Source: DASUPK01 sp963774305 (GTDB taxonomy: Bacteria; Actinomycetota; Thermoleophilia; Solirubrobacterales; 70-9). From it: DNA of 64,000 bases. The notes under the pieces were generated by a model. It did no database searches. It saw only the letters and a list, made by a program, of their open reading frames with translations, and was not told where the DNA came from. Positions 40,959-51,845 of the stretch are shown here, in pieces; position 1 is the stretch's first letter; each line of letters starts with the position of its first letter. The translations under genes and the position numbers were made by a program. The DNA is taken from positions 310,001-374,000 of the forward strand of contig CAVZEM010000011.1 of assembly GCA_963774305.1 (NCBI GenBank), in the 5' to 3' direction.

Positions 40959-43952
40959 CTAGTCGTCGCCCTCCGGATCGGCTCCGGCGGGCAGGTGTGC
41001 GCGCTTTCCGTGCGCCGCCCTGCGGATCTGCCGCGCGATCGCCTTGAAGTCGACTGAATCCTCGTCGCGCGCGTCGCTGTCCTCGGTCGATGCGTTCGGG
41101 CCCGGTGGAGGCGGCGCTGACTTGAAGCCGTGCCGGTACTGCCAGAGCATCCCGTCGAGCGCCGCCTGCGGGATCTGGTCGGTTCCCTCCAGATCGAAGC
41201 CGCGCGTCGCGTCGACGTTGGCCGGCGTCTTCGCGTTCGTCTGCGACATGTTCACCCCCGGAACGATCACGTTGTAGGGCGCGGAGTTGGCGGGGTTGGC
41301 CGTCAGCGCGTCATAGAGCGGCACCGCGAGCGCCTCTCCGAGGTTGAGTGACTTCATTCCGGAGATGATCTCCAGGGTCCTCAGGAAGGAGAGCTGGTCG
41401 TAGCGGTTGTGGATGACCGCGCCCTGCTGGGTGTAGGGGCTGATCACCAGCGCCGGAATGCGGTGCGCGTCGACGTGGTCGGCGCCGTCCTGGGAATCGT
41501 CCTCGACGACCAGGATCAGTGAGTTGTTCCAGATCGAGGAGTGTGAGATCGCGTCCACCATCTCTCCGAGCGCGTAGTCGTTGTTGGCGACGTCGGCGTC
41601 CGGGGTGCGCTTGCCGGGGTCCACGCCCTGCGTGTGGTCGAGCGGCAGCGAGATGTAGTTGAAGGTCGGGACCGAGTTGGACGCGACCTGATTGTCGAAT
41701 CGGGTCTTGAAGCAGTCGAACCTGGAGACGTCGGGAGGCGCGCTGATGCCGCTCAGCGTTGAGTCGTAGACGTTCCCGACCTTCGGGCCGATGGCCGGTG
41801 TGTCGAAGATCGAGATGTCGCTGTCGTAGCAGCCCCCGTTGATCTGAACGTCGGTGCGGCTCGGATCGAGGACCTGGGAGTTCACATCGGTCTCCGCGTC
41901 CGTGCGGTCCTTGTCCTCGAACGGGGAGAGACCGGCCAGCCCCTCGCCGTAGTTGTAGAAGCTGACGTTGTCCTGCAGCATCCGCTGGAAGATGTAGCCC
42001 TTCGGCGGAGCGCTGACCATGAACGAGCCGAAGTCGTAGGGTCGGTTCCGCCCGCCGTAGTTCTGGTGCCAGTTCTTGGTCACGTAGTCCGAGACGGCGC
42101 CCGCCGCGGTCCAGTAATGGCCGTCGATCGAGGCCTCGGAGTTCGCGTAGACGTGGTCGAGCAACGGGAAGCGCTGGACCAGGGCATGCAGGTTGGGCGT
42201 GATCGAGTTCCCGAAGAGGGTCAGCGCGGGGTCGCCATCGCCCCTGGGCTCGTCGCCCAGAACCTGGTCATAGGTGCGGTTCTCGCGGACGATGTAGAAG
42301 ACGTGCTTGATCGGGCCGTCAGCCTTGATCGGCGTATCGGCAGGCGCCGTCCTCGCGTCAGCGGGGATCACCTGGCGCTCGCCGACGGGAGTGAGCTTGC
42401 GGATCTTCTTGTCGCTCGGGTAGTTCAGGACCCCCGACGCGCCGGTGACGATCGACGGCAGGTACTGGTAGGTGTTGATCTGGTTGTCGTTGTTCGCCGG
42501 TGACTTCGGGTTGGGGCCGTTCGGATTCGGGCCGACGCCCAGACCTCGCGCCGAGACCCAGACGAGCTGGCCGCGCTTGGCCGTGGCGGCTGCGACCGTC
42601 GGGTACGAGCCGGTCGGGATACGGCCGACGAGCTGGAAGGGACGGGCCTTCCGGCGGGTCGACTTCGACTTGCCCTTCTTGCCCTTGTGCTTGGCGGCGA
42701 GCTGGTCCACGCTCGTCGCGGCGCTCTTCTTGCCGCCCTTCCCCTTGCCGCCGTGATGCTTCTTCTTGGGGCCGGGCTTTGCGCCTTGGCCACAGCGCTT
42801 GGCGCGCGAGAGGGCGAAGACCGCGACGGCGTCCTCCCCGGAGTCCGCCGAAAGCAGGTCGCAGCCGTCGGGGGTGACGCTCACGTAGGTGGGCGAGCTG
42901 CCCAGGCCCTGCGAGCGCTCGACGGAAAGGGTTCGCGCGACCTCCATGGTGTCCGTGTCGATCACCGTGATCGTGTCCTGGTTCGCATTGGCGACGAAGG
43001 CGAAGTGGGACTTCGGGTCGACCGCAACTCCCTCCGGGTGGGAGAGCCGTGGCGCCACCTGGATCGTCTTGATCAGCTGCGCCGAGGCGAGGTCGATGAC
43101 GGATACGGTGCCTCCGGTCTCGCTGGTGACCATTCCGTACCTGCCGTCAGTCCTGATCCCCGCGCCGTATGGATAGTGGCCGACGTTGACGTAGCGGACG
43201 TTGCCGGTGGCGGTGTCGATCACGGCCGCCGCGTCGGCGAGGTTGAGGGCGACCAGCAGCGTCCTGCCGTCGGGGCTGACGGCGATGTCGCGGGGCCAGG
43301 AGCGGTGGACGGTGGGGTTCGGCGGGAAGTTCTGCACGGCCGGCGCTCCGCTTGGAGGTGGCACCGGGATGATTCCGGCCCTCGAGGCGATGCCGGTCTT
43401 GGGGTCGTACGTGAGAACGTGGACGACGTCCCCCTCACGGCCCGGGACGCTGGGATCGACCTGCTCGTCGGTGTGGGAGGAGTCCTTGAGCCCCGACACG
43501 TAGGCGGTGTGCCCGTCCGGCGACATCGCGATGCCGCCACTCAGGCCGGGAAACGGAAGCGTCTGGACGACCGTGCCGACCTTCTTCCCGGCGCGGCGAT
43601 TGCAGCGCTTCGAGCCCGACTGCTTTGCCTCCGCCGCACTCCCCTTCTTGCCCTTCTTCTTGTGGGCCTTCCCGCACGGTGTCTTCGCGACCTGGACGAT
43701 CCGGACATCGTTCCGGCCACGCCCCGTCGAGAGCGCCCAGAGGAAGCGGCCATTGGGAGTGACCGCCCCGCCCGTCGGCAGGTTGCCCAGCTGTGTCAGA
43801 TGGCCCTCCGGGTGCAGCTGCCGGCCCGTGGGCTGGATTCCGTTCGACGGACCGATCACGCCGAGGGGGTCCTGGACGGCGGCATAGGCAACGCCTCCGG
43901 CACAAGCCAGAGCGACCAGCATTCCTACCGGACCAACCCGCACTCTCCTCAC
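40959..43952 (-). CDS. Secreted beta-propeller phosphoesterase with lysine-rich inserts
   Basis: This 997-residue protein has a signal segment (MRRVRVGPVGMLVALACAGGVAYA), YVTN-type propeller repeats (about 60-400; SPDGRTLLVALN, VIDTATGNVRYVNVG, VAVDPKSHFAFVANANQDTITVIDTDT) and a C-terminal phosphoesterase domain (about 520-900; HVFYIVRENRTYDQVLG, HYWTAAG, VVEDDSQDGADHVDAHR). The family includes phospholipase C and acid phosphatases. Two long Lys-rich loops interrupt the propeller (near 'KKKGKKGSAAEAKQ' and 'KKKHHGGKGKGGKK'), similar in style to the Lys/Cys tails of other exported proteins here. Confidence 0.83.
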   Translation of the reverse strand: MRRVRVGPVGMLVALACAGGVAYAAVQDPLGVIGPSNGIQPTGRQLHPEGHLTQLGNLPTGGAVTPNGRFLWALSTGRGRNDVRIVQVAKTPCGKAHKKKGKKGSAAEAKQSGSKRCNRRAGKKVGTVVQTLPFPGLSGGIAMSPDGHTAYVSGLKDSSHTDEQVDPSVPGREGDVVHVLTYDPKTGIASRAGIIPVPPPSGAPAVQNFPPNPTVHRSWPRDIAVSPDGRTLLVALNLADAAAVIDTATGNVRYVNVGHYPYGAGIRTDGRYGMVTSETGGTVSVIDLASAQLIKTIQVAPRLSHPEGVAVDPKSHFAFVANANQDTITVIDTDTMEVARTLSVERSQGLGSSPTYVSVTPDGCDLLSADSGEDAVAVFALSRAKRCGQGAKPGPKKKHHGGKGKGGKKSAATSVDQLAAKHKGKKGKSKSTRRKARPFQLVGRIPTGSYPTVAAATAKRGQLVWVSARGLGVGPNPNGPNPKSPANNDNQINTYQYLPSIVTGASGVLNYPSDKKIRKLTPVGERQVIPADARTAPADTPIKADGPIKHVFYIVRENRTYDQVLGDEPRGDGDPALTLFGNSITPNLHALVQRFPLLDHVYANSEASIDGHYWTAAGAVSDYVTKNWHQNYGGRNRPYDFGSFMVSAPPKGYIFQRMLQDNVSFYNYGEGLAGLSPFEDKDRTDAETDVNSQVLDPSRTDVQINGGCYDSDISIFDTPAIGPKVGNVYDSTLSGISAPPDVSRFDCFKTRFDNQVASNSVPTFNYISLPLDHTQGVDPGKRTPDADVANNDYALGEMVDAISHSSIWNNSLILVVEDDSQDGADHVDAHRIPALVISPYTQQGAVIHNRYDQLSFLRTLEIISGMKSLNLGEALAVPLYDALTANPANSAPYNVIVPGVNMSQTNAKTPANVDATRGFDLEGTDQIPQAALDGMLWQYRHGFKSAPPPPGPNASTEDSDARDEDSVDFKAIARQIRRAAHGKRAHLPAGADPEGDD

Positions 43953-44026
43953 TGGCCTAACTCATAACAGGGTTTGCCTTCCCGACGGAACTCGGCCGAG
44001 AGGGGCCCCTAGTCGATAGGCGGTAG

Positions 44027-45685
<1,659 letters not shown>

Positions 45686-45725
45686 GGCGAAAGTCTAGAA
45701 GGCAGCGCCGAGGCTTCCGGCGGCG

Positions 45726-46847
45726 TCAGCCCGCTCCGGTGCGGCCGCGGTTCTCGAGGAGTGCGGCGTCCGCGCGATCGATCAGATCCGCCAGGAGGTC
45801 CTCTTCGCCCAGCACGGCGAGGCCCACGGAGACCGCCGCGCCACCGCTGCTCTCCGCGAGTGCGTCCTGGACCGCCTTGAAGCGCTCCTCCGCCTGCTCG
45901 AGGCCGACGCCCGAGACAGCGCAGATGAACTCGTCGTCGCCGAAACGAACAATCGGCTCGTATGAGCGGATGTTCGAGCGCATAGCCGAGACCACGTTTC
46001 GCAGCAGGGCATCTCCAGCGGAGTGCCCGTCGCGGTTGTTGACCTCCCTGAGCCCATCGACATCGACGAAGGCGAGCACCAGCCCAGTGTCGCCCCGCCT
46101 GGCCCGCTCAATTTCGCTCTGCAGCGCCTGCTCCCCGGCGCCCCGCCGGTATGCACCGGTGACCTCATCTCGATGGGCGCGCAGCTCCGCAAGGGCGAGC
46201 TCACGCTCGTCGGCCGCCCGCCGGCGATCCTCGGCGGCCTGAGCCCTGTCTTCGGCCGCCCTGGCGCGATCCTCCGCTGCGTGCGCCCGCACCTCGGCTG
46301 CGTGCGAGAGCGCGGTTCGCAGCGCCGTGGCGCGGGAGGCCATCTTGCGCTCGATCTTCGCCGACTCGCTGTCCCGCCGGTCGGCGGCGCCGTCCCGGGC
46401 CTGTGCGTTCAGATCGCGATGAACCGCCGTATCGTCCCTTCGCCGGGCCTGGCGGGCACGCTCCTCGGCGGCGTTGGACCGGATCTCGCCGGTTGCCTGC
46501 CGTTCCTCGGCACCCGCCACCCGCTCGGCCAGGTTCGCGTCGCGGGTCGCCTGGGCGTCCGCCCCCGGGTGATCATGCAACTCCTTGTCGGAGACGGCCT
46601 GATCTCGATCGGAGGCACGCTGATCTCGGTCAGAGGCGATCTGGTCGCGAGTGGCCAGCTCTTTTTGGTCGCGATCCGATGTGGTCTCGTCCGCGTCCGA
46701 CGCGGTCTGATCGGCGTCGGAGGCGGTCTGGTCCGACGCCACGGCCTCCTGGTCCGCCGCGACCTCCGAGAGACGCGTCAGATCTTGCCCATCCTCCGCG
46801 CCGTTCCCCCGGCGTGACCCTTCTTCCCCGGTTCCCTTACTCGACAC
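45726..46847 (-). CDS. Degenerate GGDEF protein with Asp/Gln-rich repeats
   Basis: The 373-residue soluble protein has an N-terminal region of short repeats (ASDQTASDADQTASDADETT and ASDRDQRASDRDQ), a long Ala/Glu/Arg coiled coil (AHAAEDRARAAEDRAQAAED), and a C-terminal GGDEF domain. The active-site loop is RFGDDEF, the second Gly replaced by Asp, and no RxxD inhibitory site is visible. So it may be weak or a c-di-GMP/GTP-binding remnant. The GTG at 46847 with GGAG upstream is the probable start; an upstream GTG at 46919 is possible. Confidence 0.75.
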   Translation of the reverse strand: MSSKGTGEEGSRRGNGAEDGQDLTRLSEVAADQEAVASDQTASDADQTASDADETTSDRDQKELATRDQIASDRDQRASDRDQAVSDKELHDHPGADAQATRDANLAERVAGAEERQATGEIRSNAAEERARQARRRDDTAVHRDLNAQARDGAADRRDSESAKIERKMASRATALRTALSHAAEVRAHAAEDRARAAEDRAQAAEDRRRAADERELALAELRAHRDEVTGAYRRGAGEQALQSEIERARRGDTGLVLAFVDVDGLREVNNRDGHSAGDALLRNVVSAMRSNIRSYEPIVRFGDDEFICAVSGVGLEQAEERFKAVQDALAESSGGAAVSVGLAVLGEEDLLADLIDRADAALLENRGRTGAG

Positions 46848-46949
46848 GACACTCCAATCCCGCACCGGGCGTCGGGCGTCGCCCGCCGGCCGACCGCTTG
46901 AACACGTCGAGTGTGACACAAACTGGAACCGAAAAATGAGGATCTTGGG

Positions 46950-47756
46950 CTACCTACGAAATGAGCCCGAGACACCGCTCAGGCGGCCGCCCTGGCGCCG
47001 CCTCGACGCCAGGCCAAGACCGCCCGCGGCGGCCGCGAGCACGGTTGCGCCGGCGATCGCCAGCTTCCGCCCGAGCTTCTCGAAGCGCATCACCCGCCAG
47101 CCCTCCCGGCGCGCGATCTCGAGCAGGTCGGCATCGGGATTCACCACCACCGCGTTCCCGACGGAGCGCAGCATCGGCAGGTCGCTGACCGAGTCCGAAT
47201 AGGCGTAGGAGGCGCTCATGTCGATGGCGTGCTTATCCGCGAAGCGCTGCATCGCCTCGACCTTGCCCTCGCCGTAGACGAATGGCCCGTCCATCTCGCC
47301 GGTGTACTTGCCGTCGGGGCCGACCCCCCAGCTCGTGCCGATCCCACCCTCCATGCCGAGCACGGCTGCCAGCGCCTTGACCAGGTCATTGCCCGCGGCG
47401 CTGACGATGAAGGTGGCGCGGCCCTCGTCCTGATGGCGATGGACCTCGTCGAGCATCTGCGGGTAGATGCGGGGCAGGATCCCGGCGAGCACCGCCGGCG
47501 CCATCCGCTCGACGTCCCGCTCCGGGATCTCGGCGAAGACCCTCTTGGCGACGTCGAGGACCGCGTTGGTCTGCTCGTCCGAGGAGCCGCGCAGGCGGTA
47601 GCGAAGGTGGTCCCAGCCCCACCTGGCGAGCTGGCGGCGAGGCACGAACCCGCGCTGGTTGGCGACGCGCGCGAAGACCATGCCGCTGGAACCCGCCATC
47701 AGCGTCTTGTCGAGGTCGAAGAAGGCGGCGCCCTTTTTTGGCTCAGTCGCGACCAT
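46950..47756 (-). CDS. HAD-IB family phosphatase with C-terminal membrane helix
   Basis: The 268-residue protein has HAD motif I FFDLDKTLMAGSSG, motif II Ser in FIVSAAGND, and motif III/IV YAYSDSVSDLPMLRSVG with VVNPDADLLEIAR. It is the SerB/CicA-like subclass, in which some members are phosphoserine phosphatases and others lipid-phosphate phosphatases. A C-terminal hydrophobic helix (about 230-250, AIAGATVLAAAAGGLGLA) would anchor it, favouring a membrane-lipid substrate (inference). Confidence 0.8.
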   Translation of the reverse strand: MVATEPKKGAAFFDLDKTLMAGSSGMVFARVANQRGFVPRRQLARWGWDHLRYRLRGSSDEQTNAVLDVAKRVFAEIPERDVERMAPAVLAGILPRIYPQMLDEVHRHQDEGRATFIVSAAGNDLVKALAAVLGMEGGIGTSWGVGPDGKYTGEMDGPFVYGEGKVEAMQRFADKHAIDMSASYAYSDSVSDLPMLRSVGNAVVVNPDADLLEIARREGWRVMRFEKLGRKLAIAGATVLAAAAGGLGLASRRRQGGRLSGVSGSFRR

Positions 47757-47838
47757 GCCCGGAGCCTAGCTGCGGCCCGGACTCACCTAGATCTCGGCCA
47801 GGACACGCGCGCAACATATAGCCACGCGCGCGAATTGA

Positions 47839-49023
47839 CTAGCGCCCGTTGACCTCCACGAGGATCGCGTCGCCCTGGCCGCCGCCCGAGCAGATCGCGG
47901 CACAGCCCAGGCCGCCGCCCCGGCGGCGCAGCTCGTGCACCAGCGCGCCGACGATGCGGGCGCCGGAGGCGCCGATCGGATGGCCGAGAGCGATCGCGCC
48001 GCCATTGACATTCACGTTGTCCTCGTCGATCTCGAGCATCCGCATGGAGTTGATCGCCACAGAGGCGAACGCCTCGTTGATCTCCCAGAGGTCCACGTCA
48101 ACGGGCTTCTTGCCGATCTTCTCGAGCGCCTGCATCGCCGCCTTCGCGGGCGTCCTTGCGAGGTATGGGAACTCGTCGGCCACCTGGCCGTAGGCGAGCA
48201 CCGTCGCAATTGGGCTCTTGCCGTTCTTCTTCGCCCACTCCTCGGAGGCGACGACCACGGCGCCGGCACCATCATTGACGCCCGGCGCGTTGCCTGCCGT
48301 GTGGGTTGCGTCGTCGCCGCCGACGGCCTTCAGCTTGGACAGCACCTCGAGCGTCGTGTCGGGCCGGATCGCCTCGTCGGCCGCCACCTCGGTGTCGCCC
48401 TTCCTCGAGTGGACCGTCACGGTGACGATCTCCTCGGCGAGCTTGCCGTCCTCTGTCGCCTTGTGGGCGAGCTGGTGGGAGCGCTCGGCGAAGCGGTCCA
48501 TGTCGGCGCGGGTGATCTCGAGCTCGTTGGAGACCTCGCTGGCCTCGTTGATCATCTGCTTCTCGGTGAACGGGTTGGTGAGGCCGTCGTGCGTCATCGC
48601 GTCGATCGCGGTGACGTCCCCCATCCGGAAGCCGAAGCGGGCGCCGGGGAGCAGGTACGGCGCCTTGCTCATCGACTCCATCCCGCCGGCCACCCCGATC
48701 TCGAGATCATCGGCGCGGATCGCCTGATCGGCGAGGCCGATGGCGCGCATGCTCGAAGCGCAGACCTTGTTGATCGTCTCCGACGGAACCTCCTTCGGGA
48801 TGCCGGCCTTGATCTGGGCCTGGCGCGAGGGAATCTGGCCCTGGCCCGCCTGCAGCACCTGGCCATAGACGACGCCCTGGACCTCGTCGGCCTTCACGTC
48901 GGCGCGGTCGAGCGCCTCCGAGATCGCGGTGCCGCCCAGATCGGTGGCATCGAGGGACGAGAGCCCGCCGCCCATCTTCCCGAACGGGGTTCTGGCGGTG
49001 GAAAGGATGACCGTCTTCGACAT
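47839..49023 (-). CDS. Acetyl-CoA acetyltransferase (thiolase)
   Basis: The 394-residue thiolase has the acyl-enzyme Cys88 in INKVCASSMRA, the catalytic His in ALGHPIGASGAR and the second Cys in ICSGGGQGDA. The first 15 residues MSKTVILSTARTPFG are the family start; the ATG at 49023 has GAAAGG 5 bases upstream. It either condenses two acetyl-CoA or cleaves acetoacetyl/3-ketoacyl-CoA. With the acyl-CoA dehydrogenase, ETF and mutase genes here, a catabolic role is likely. Normal length. Confidence 0.92.
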   Translation of the reverse strand: MSKTVILSTARTPFGKMGGGLSSLDATDLGGTAISEALDRADVKADEVQGVVYGQVLQAGQGQIPSRQAQIKAGIPKEVPSETINKVCASSMRAIGLADQAIRADDLEIGVAGGMESMSKAPYLLPGARFGFRMGDVTAIDAMTHDGLTNPFTEKQMINEASEVSNELEITRADMDRFAERSHQLAHKATEDGKLAEEIVTVTVHSRKGDTEVAADEAIRPDTTLEVLSKLKAVGGDDATHTAGNAPGVNDGAGAVVVASEEWAKKNGKSPIATVLAYGQVADEFPYLARTPAKAAMQALEKIGKKPVDVDLWEINEAFASVAINSMRMLEIDEDNVNVNGGAIALGHPIGASGARIVGALVHELRRRGGGLGCAAICSGGGQGDAILVEVNGR

Positions 49024-49112
49024 CTGCGCCTTTCGTTGTGCCCGCGGCATGTCCGCAAGCTGTTCCCAAGTTCAAATGGCAATGCTAGTGACCGTCTGTA
49101 ATCTGGCGCTCC

Positions 49113-50570
49113 TTGCGCGTCCAGGTCGCCGACAAGCCGCTCTCCGAGGTCGACTCCGACCTGCTCGCCGTCCTCGTCTTCGACGGCGACGAGCTCCCCG
49201 AGCCGCTGGCGGGCGCGCCCGGCTCCGAGGACGTCAAGGGCGCCTACCGCAAGACCACCCTGATCCACCCCGATCAGCCGCGCCGGGCGCTGGTGGTCGG
49301 CCTGGGCGACCGCGACGAATTCGAGCCCGAGCGGGCCCGCGTCGCAGGAGCGATCGCGGCCCGGACCGCCGGCGGGATGGACGCAACGTCCATGACGCTC
49401 GCCGGGCCGGAGGCCGAGGACCCGAAGGCCCTGGCGACCGCGGCCGTCGAGGGGGTGATCCTCGCCTCGTACCGCTTCGACCGCTTCAAGTCGAAGAAGG
49501 ACGGCGATGGTGACGGCGGGGATGGGGAGTCCGGCAAGCACCTCGACGAGCTGACCGTGATCGGCAACGGCGGCATCGGCGAAGCGGTCGAGGCCGCACG
49601 CGTGGCCGCCGAGGCGGAGAACTTCACCCGCGAGCTCCAGGATCTCCCCTCCAACGTCGTCACTCCCTCATATCTGGCCGGCCGCGCCAAGGCGATCGCG
49701 GACGAGCACTCCACCGTCACCTGCGAGGTGATGGGCCGCAAGCAGATCGCCGAGAAGGGAATGGGCGGGATCGTTGCCGTCTCGCAGGGCACCGCCGAGG
49801 AGCCGCAGCTGATCGTCCTGCGCTATCAGGGCGGTGGCGACGGAGAGACGCTCGGTCTGGTCGGCAAGGGCGTCACCTTCGACTCGGGCGGCATCTCGAT
49901 CAAGCCCTCGGGCGGCATGCACGAGATGAAGATGGACATGTCGGGCGCCGCGGCCGTACTCGAGGCGGTGTCCGCGATCGCCAAACTCGAGCTGCCGATC
50001 AACATCCTGGCGGTCATCCCCTCCACGGAGAACATGCCGAGTGGCACCGCGGTCAAGCCCGGCGACATCATCACCCAGCTGAACGGCAAGACGGTCGAGG
50101 TGAACAACACCGACGCCGAGGGCCGCCTGATCCTGGCCGACGCGCTCGCCTACTCGGTGGAGCTCGGCGCTGACCGGATCGTCGATCTGGCGACTCTGAC
50201 CGGCGCGGTGATCGTCGCGCTCGGGTCCACCTACGCCGGATTGATCTCCAACGACGATGCCTTCGCCGCCGAGGTCGAGGGCGCCGCGCGCCGCACCGGA
50301 GAGCTGGCCTGGCGCCTCCCCCTCCACCCCGAGTACAAGGAGCTGACCAAGGGCACCGCGGCCGATCTCACCAACGCGTCATCGAAGCGCAAGGCCTCGA
50401 CGATCTACGCCGGCTCCTTCCTCGAGGAGTTCGTGGACGAGAAGCCATGGGTCCACCTCGACATCGCGGGGACGGCCTGGGACGTCGGCCGTGAGTACAC
50501 GGGCAAGGGCCCGAGCGGCTTCGGTACCAGGCTCTTGATCGACCTGGCGCGCTCGCTCAGCACCGAGTAG
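49113..50570 (+). CDS. pepA: Leucyl aminopeptidase, M17 family
   Basis: The 485-residue protein has the C-terminal catalytic domain with KGVTFDSGGISIKPSGGMHEMKMDM (metal ligands Lys, Asp) and NTDAEGRLILADAL, the M17 signature. The N-terminal domain contains an acidic Asp/Gly linker (KKDGDGDGGDGESG, about residue 130). It removes N-terminal amino acids in the cytoplasm. The start is TTG (49113), divergent from the thiolase gene. Confidence 0.93.
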   Translation: MRVQVADKPLSEVDSDLLAVLVFDGDELPEPLAGAPGSEDVKGAYRKTTLIHPDQPRRALVVGLGDRDEFEPERARVAGAIAARTAGGMDATSMTLAGPEAEDPKALATAAVEGVILASYRFDRFKSKKDGDGDGGDGESGKHLDELTVIGNGGIGEAVEAARVAAEAENFTRELQDLPSNVVTPSYLAGRAKAIADEHSTVTCEVMGRKQIAEKGMGGIVAVSQGTAEEPQLIVLRYQGGGDGETLGLVGKGVTFDSGGISIKPSGGMHEMKMDMSGAAAVLEAVSAIAKLELPINILAVIPSTENMPSGTAVKPGDIITQLNGKTVEVNNTDAEGRLILADALAYSVELGADRIVDLATLTGAVIVALGSTYAGLISNDDAFAAEVEGAARRTGELAWRLPLHPEYKELTKGTAADLTNASSKRKASTIYAGSFLEEFVDEKPWVHLDIAGTAWDVGREYTGKGPSGFGTRLLIDLARSLSTE

Positions 50571-50580
50571 GGTCGGCGGC

Positions 50581-51399
50581 GTGAGGAGAGTCCGCCTCGG
50601 CTCGATCCTCGGGGGGATCGCGGCTCTTGCTGCGCTCCTTTCCGTCCCGGCCGCTTCAGCGGCGACGTTGATCGGCGACTATCAGCTGCAGGGCACGCGT
50701 AGCAACTCCTCCGGCCCCGGTGCTGCGCTCGCGGATCTGGGGGCCGGGGTCAACTCCTTCCAGTCCGACATGGTGATGGGTGTCTCCAGGCAGGTGCTCG
50801 CCTTCCCCCTGCACAACGGGCTCAGGCTGAACCCCACCGGAATCACGGCATCGACCTATTCGGTCGTTGCGACCTTCCGCCTCGCCGATGTCTCGAGCTA
50901 CAAGCGGATCCTCGACAGCACCAACGGGACCTCGGACAGCGGCTTCTACGCCCATACCGGCAAGGCGGACTACTACGACAACGGGACCGACTACGAGAGC
51001 CCCGCCGCACTGCTCTTCAACAACGCCTACGCCACGGTCGCGATCACGCAGGTGTCGCCCCCCGTCGGGTCCGCCCTGAGCTCGATCTACGTCAACGGAT
51101 CCCTCGCGGCCCAGCACGGATCGGCCTTTCCGGTGCTCGGCGACACGCTTCGGTTCTTCAAGGACAACGTGAGCGGCGGGAGTGTCAATGAGGATTCGGC
51201 CGGGGCGGTCTCGTGCATCCGCGTCTACAACAGCGCCTTGACCGGCGCCGAGGTGGCGGCAATCGGAGCCAGCCCGATCTGCAGCGCCCCAGGCCCGAGT
51301 CAAACCGGCGCTCCGCCGAAAAAGAAGTGCAAAAAGAAGCATAAGAAGCGCTCGGCGGAGTCCGCGAAGAAGAAGTGCAAGAAGAAGCGGAGGCCCTAA
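50581..51399 (+). CDS. Exported LamG/concanavalin-like protein with Lys/Cys tail
   Basis: This 272-residue protein has a Sec signal (to about residue 28, SVPAASAATL) and a jelly-roll domain typical of LamG/ConA-like lectins: LIGDYQLQGT, TYSVVATFRLADVSSYKRILD, SSIYVNGSLAA, SCIRVYNSALTGAEV. The end is PPKKKCKKKHKKRSAESAKK followed by KCKKKRRP, the same tail type as at 11346-13338 and 56454-57932. It probably binds surface carbohydrate. It follows pepA by 10 bases but is unlikely to be functionally linked. Confidence 0.8.
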   Translation: MRRVRLGSILGGIAALAALLSVPAASAATLIGDYQLQGTRSNSSGPGAALADLGAGVNSFQSDMVMGVSRQVLAFPLHNGLRLNPTGITASTYSVVATFRLADVSSYKRILDSTNGTSDSGFYAHTGKADYYDNGTDYESPAALLFNNAYATVAITQVSPPVGSALSSIYVNGSLAAQHGSAFPVLGDTLRFFKDNVSGGSVNEDSAGAVSCIRVYNSALTGAEVAAIGASPICSAPGPSQTGAPPKKKCKKKHKKRSAESAKKKCKKKRRP

Positions 51400-51400
51400 G

Positions 51401-51826
51401 CTAGACCGCGAGCAGCCGCAGCAGCCGGCGCCCCAGCACCCGGTCGCCCTCGATCCTGACCCGGCCGCTGGCGATCCTGCCGAGCGCCTTGCGCCCTCGG
51501 GGCTGGCGCGGATCCGGGACTCCGTGGAAGCGGCCCTGGAGGGTAGGCACCGTTGCGAAGTGGACGATGTCGGGAAGGCGACCGGAGATCACCAGGTCGG
51601 GCTTGCGGGAGTCGCCGTCCTCGACGACGACGCTTCGCGGCTTGAAGTGGATCCGCAGTGGCGAGTAGTCCTCCGCGAAGCGAAAGACGACGCGCCCTCG
51701 CATCTGGGCCGCCAGCTCCGGCTCGCGGGCGATGCCGCGTTCGATCAGCCCGAAGATGCTCGGAGCGACGCCGTCCTCGACCATCCTGCCGAGGCGGATC
51801 GTGGGGACCCTGGCGTTTGAGCTCAC
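51401..51826 (-). CDS. Conserved hypothetical, possible SCP2-like lipid-binding protein
   Basis: The 141-residue soluble protein has MRGRVVFRFAEDYSPLRIHFKPRSVVVEDGDSRKPDLVISGRLPDIVHFAT, reminiscent of the beta-sheet of SCP2 sterol-carrier domains (the 'D-x-x-I-x-G' segment). No catalytic residue is visible and the call is tentative. It follows the thioesterase gene by 19 bases in the same direction and could be cotranscribed with it. Confidence 0.5.
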   Translation of the reverse strand: MSSNARVPTIRLGRMVEDGVAPSIFGLIERGIAREPELAAQMRGRVVFRFAEDYSPLRIHFKPRSVVVEDGDSRKPDLVISGRLPDIVHFATVPTLQGRFHGVPDPRQPRGRKALGRIASGRVRIEGDRVLGRRLLRLLAV

Positions 51827-51845
51827 CCCCCGATCGTAGGGACGG

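Noticed and set aside
43953..44026. Palindrome AGGGGCCCCT as an operator
   Set aside because: A 10-base GC palindrome is likely by chance, and it lies downstream of the promoter region of interest.
47810..47832. Repeated CACGCGCGC around an AT-rich stretch between the HAD and thiolase genes
   Set aside because: Short GC alternation is expected by chance in this genome; no symmetry or link to a promoter could be shown.
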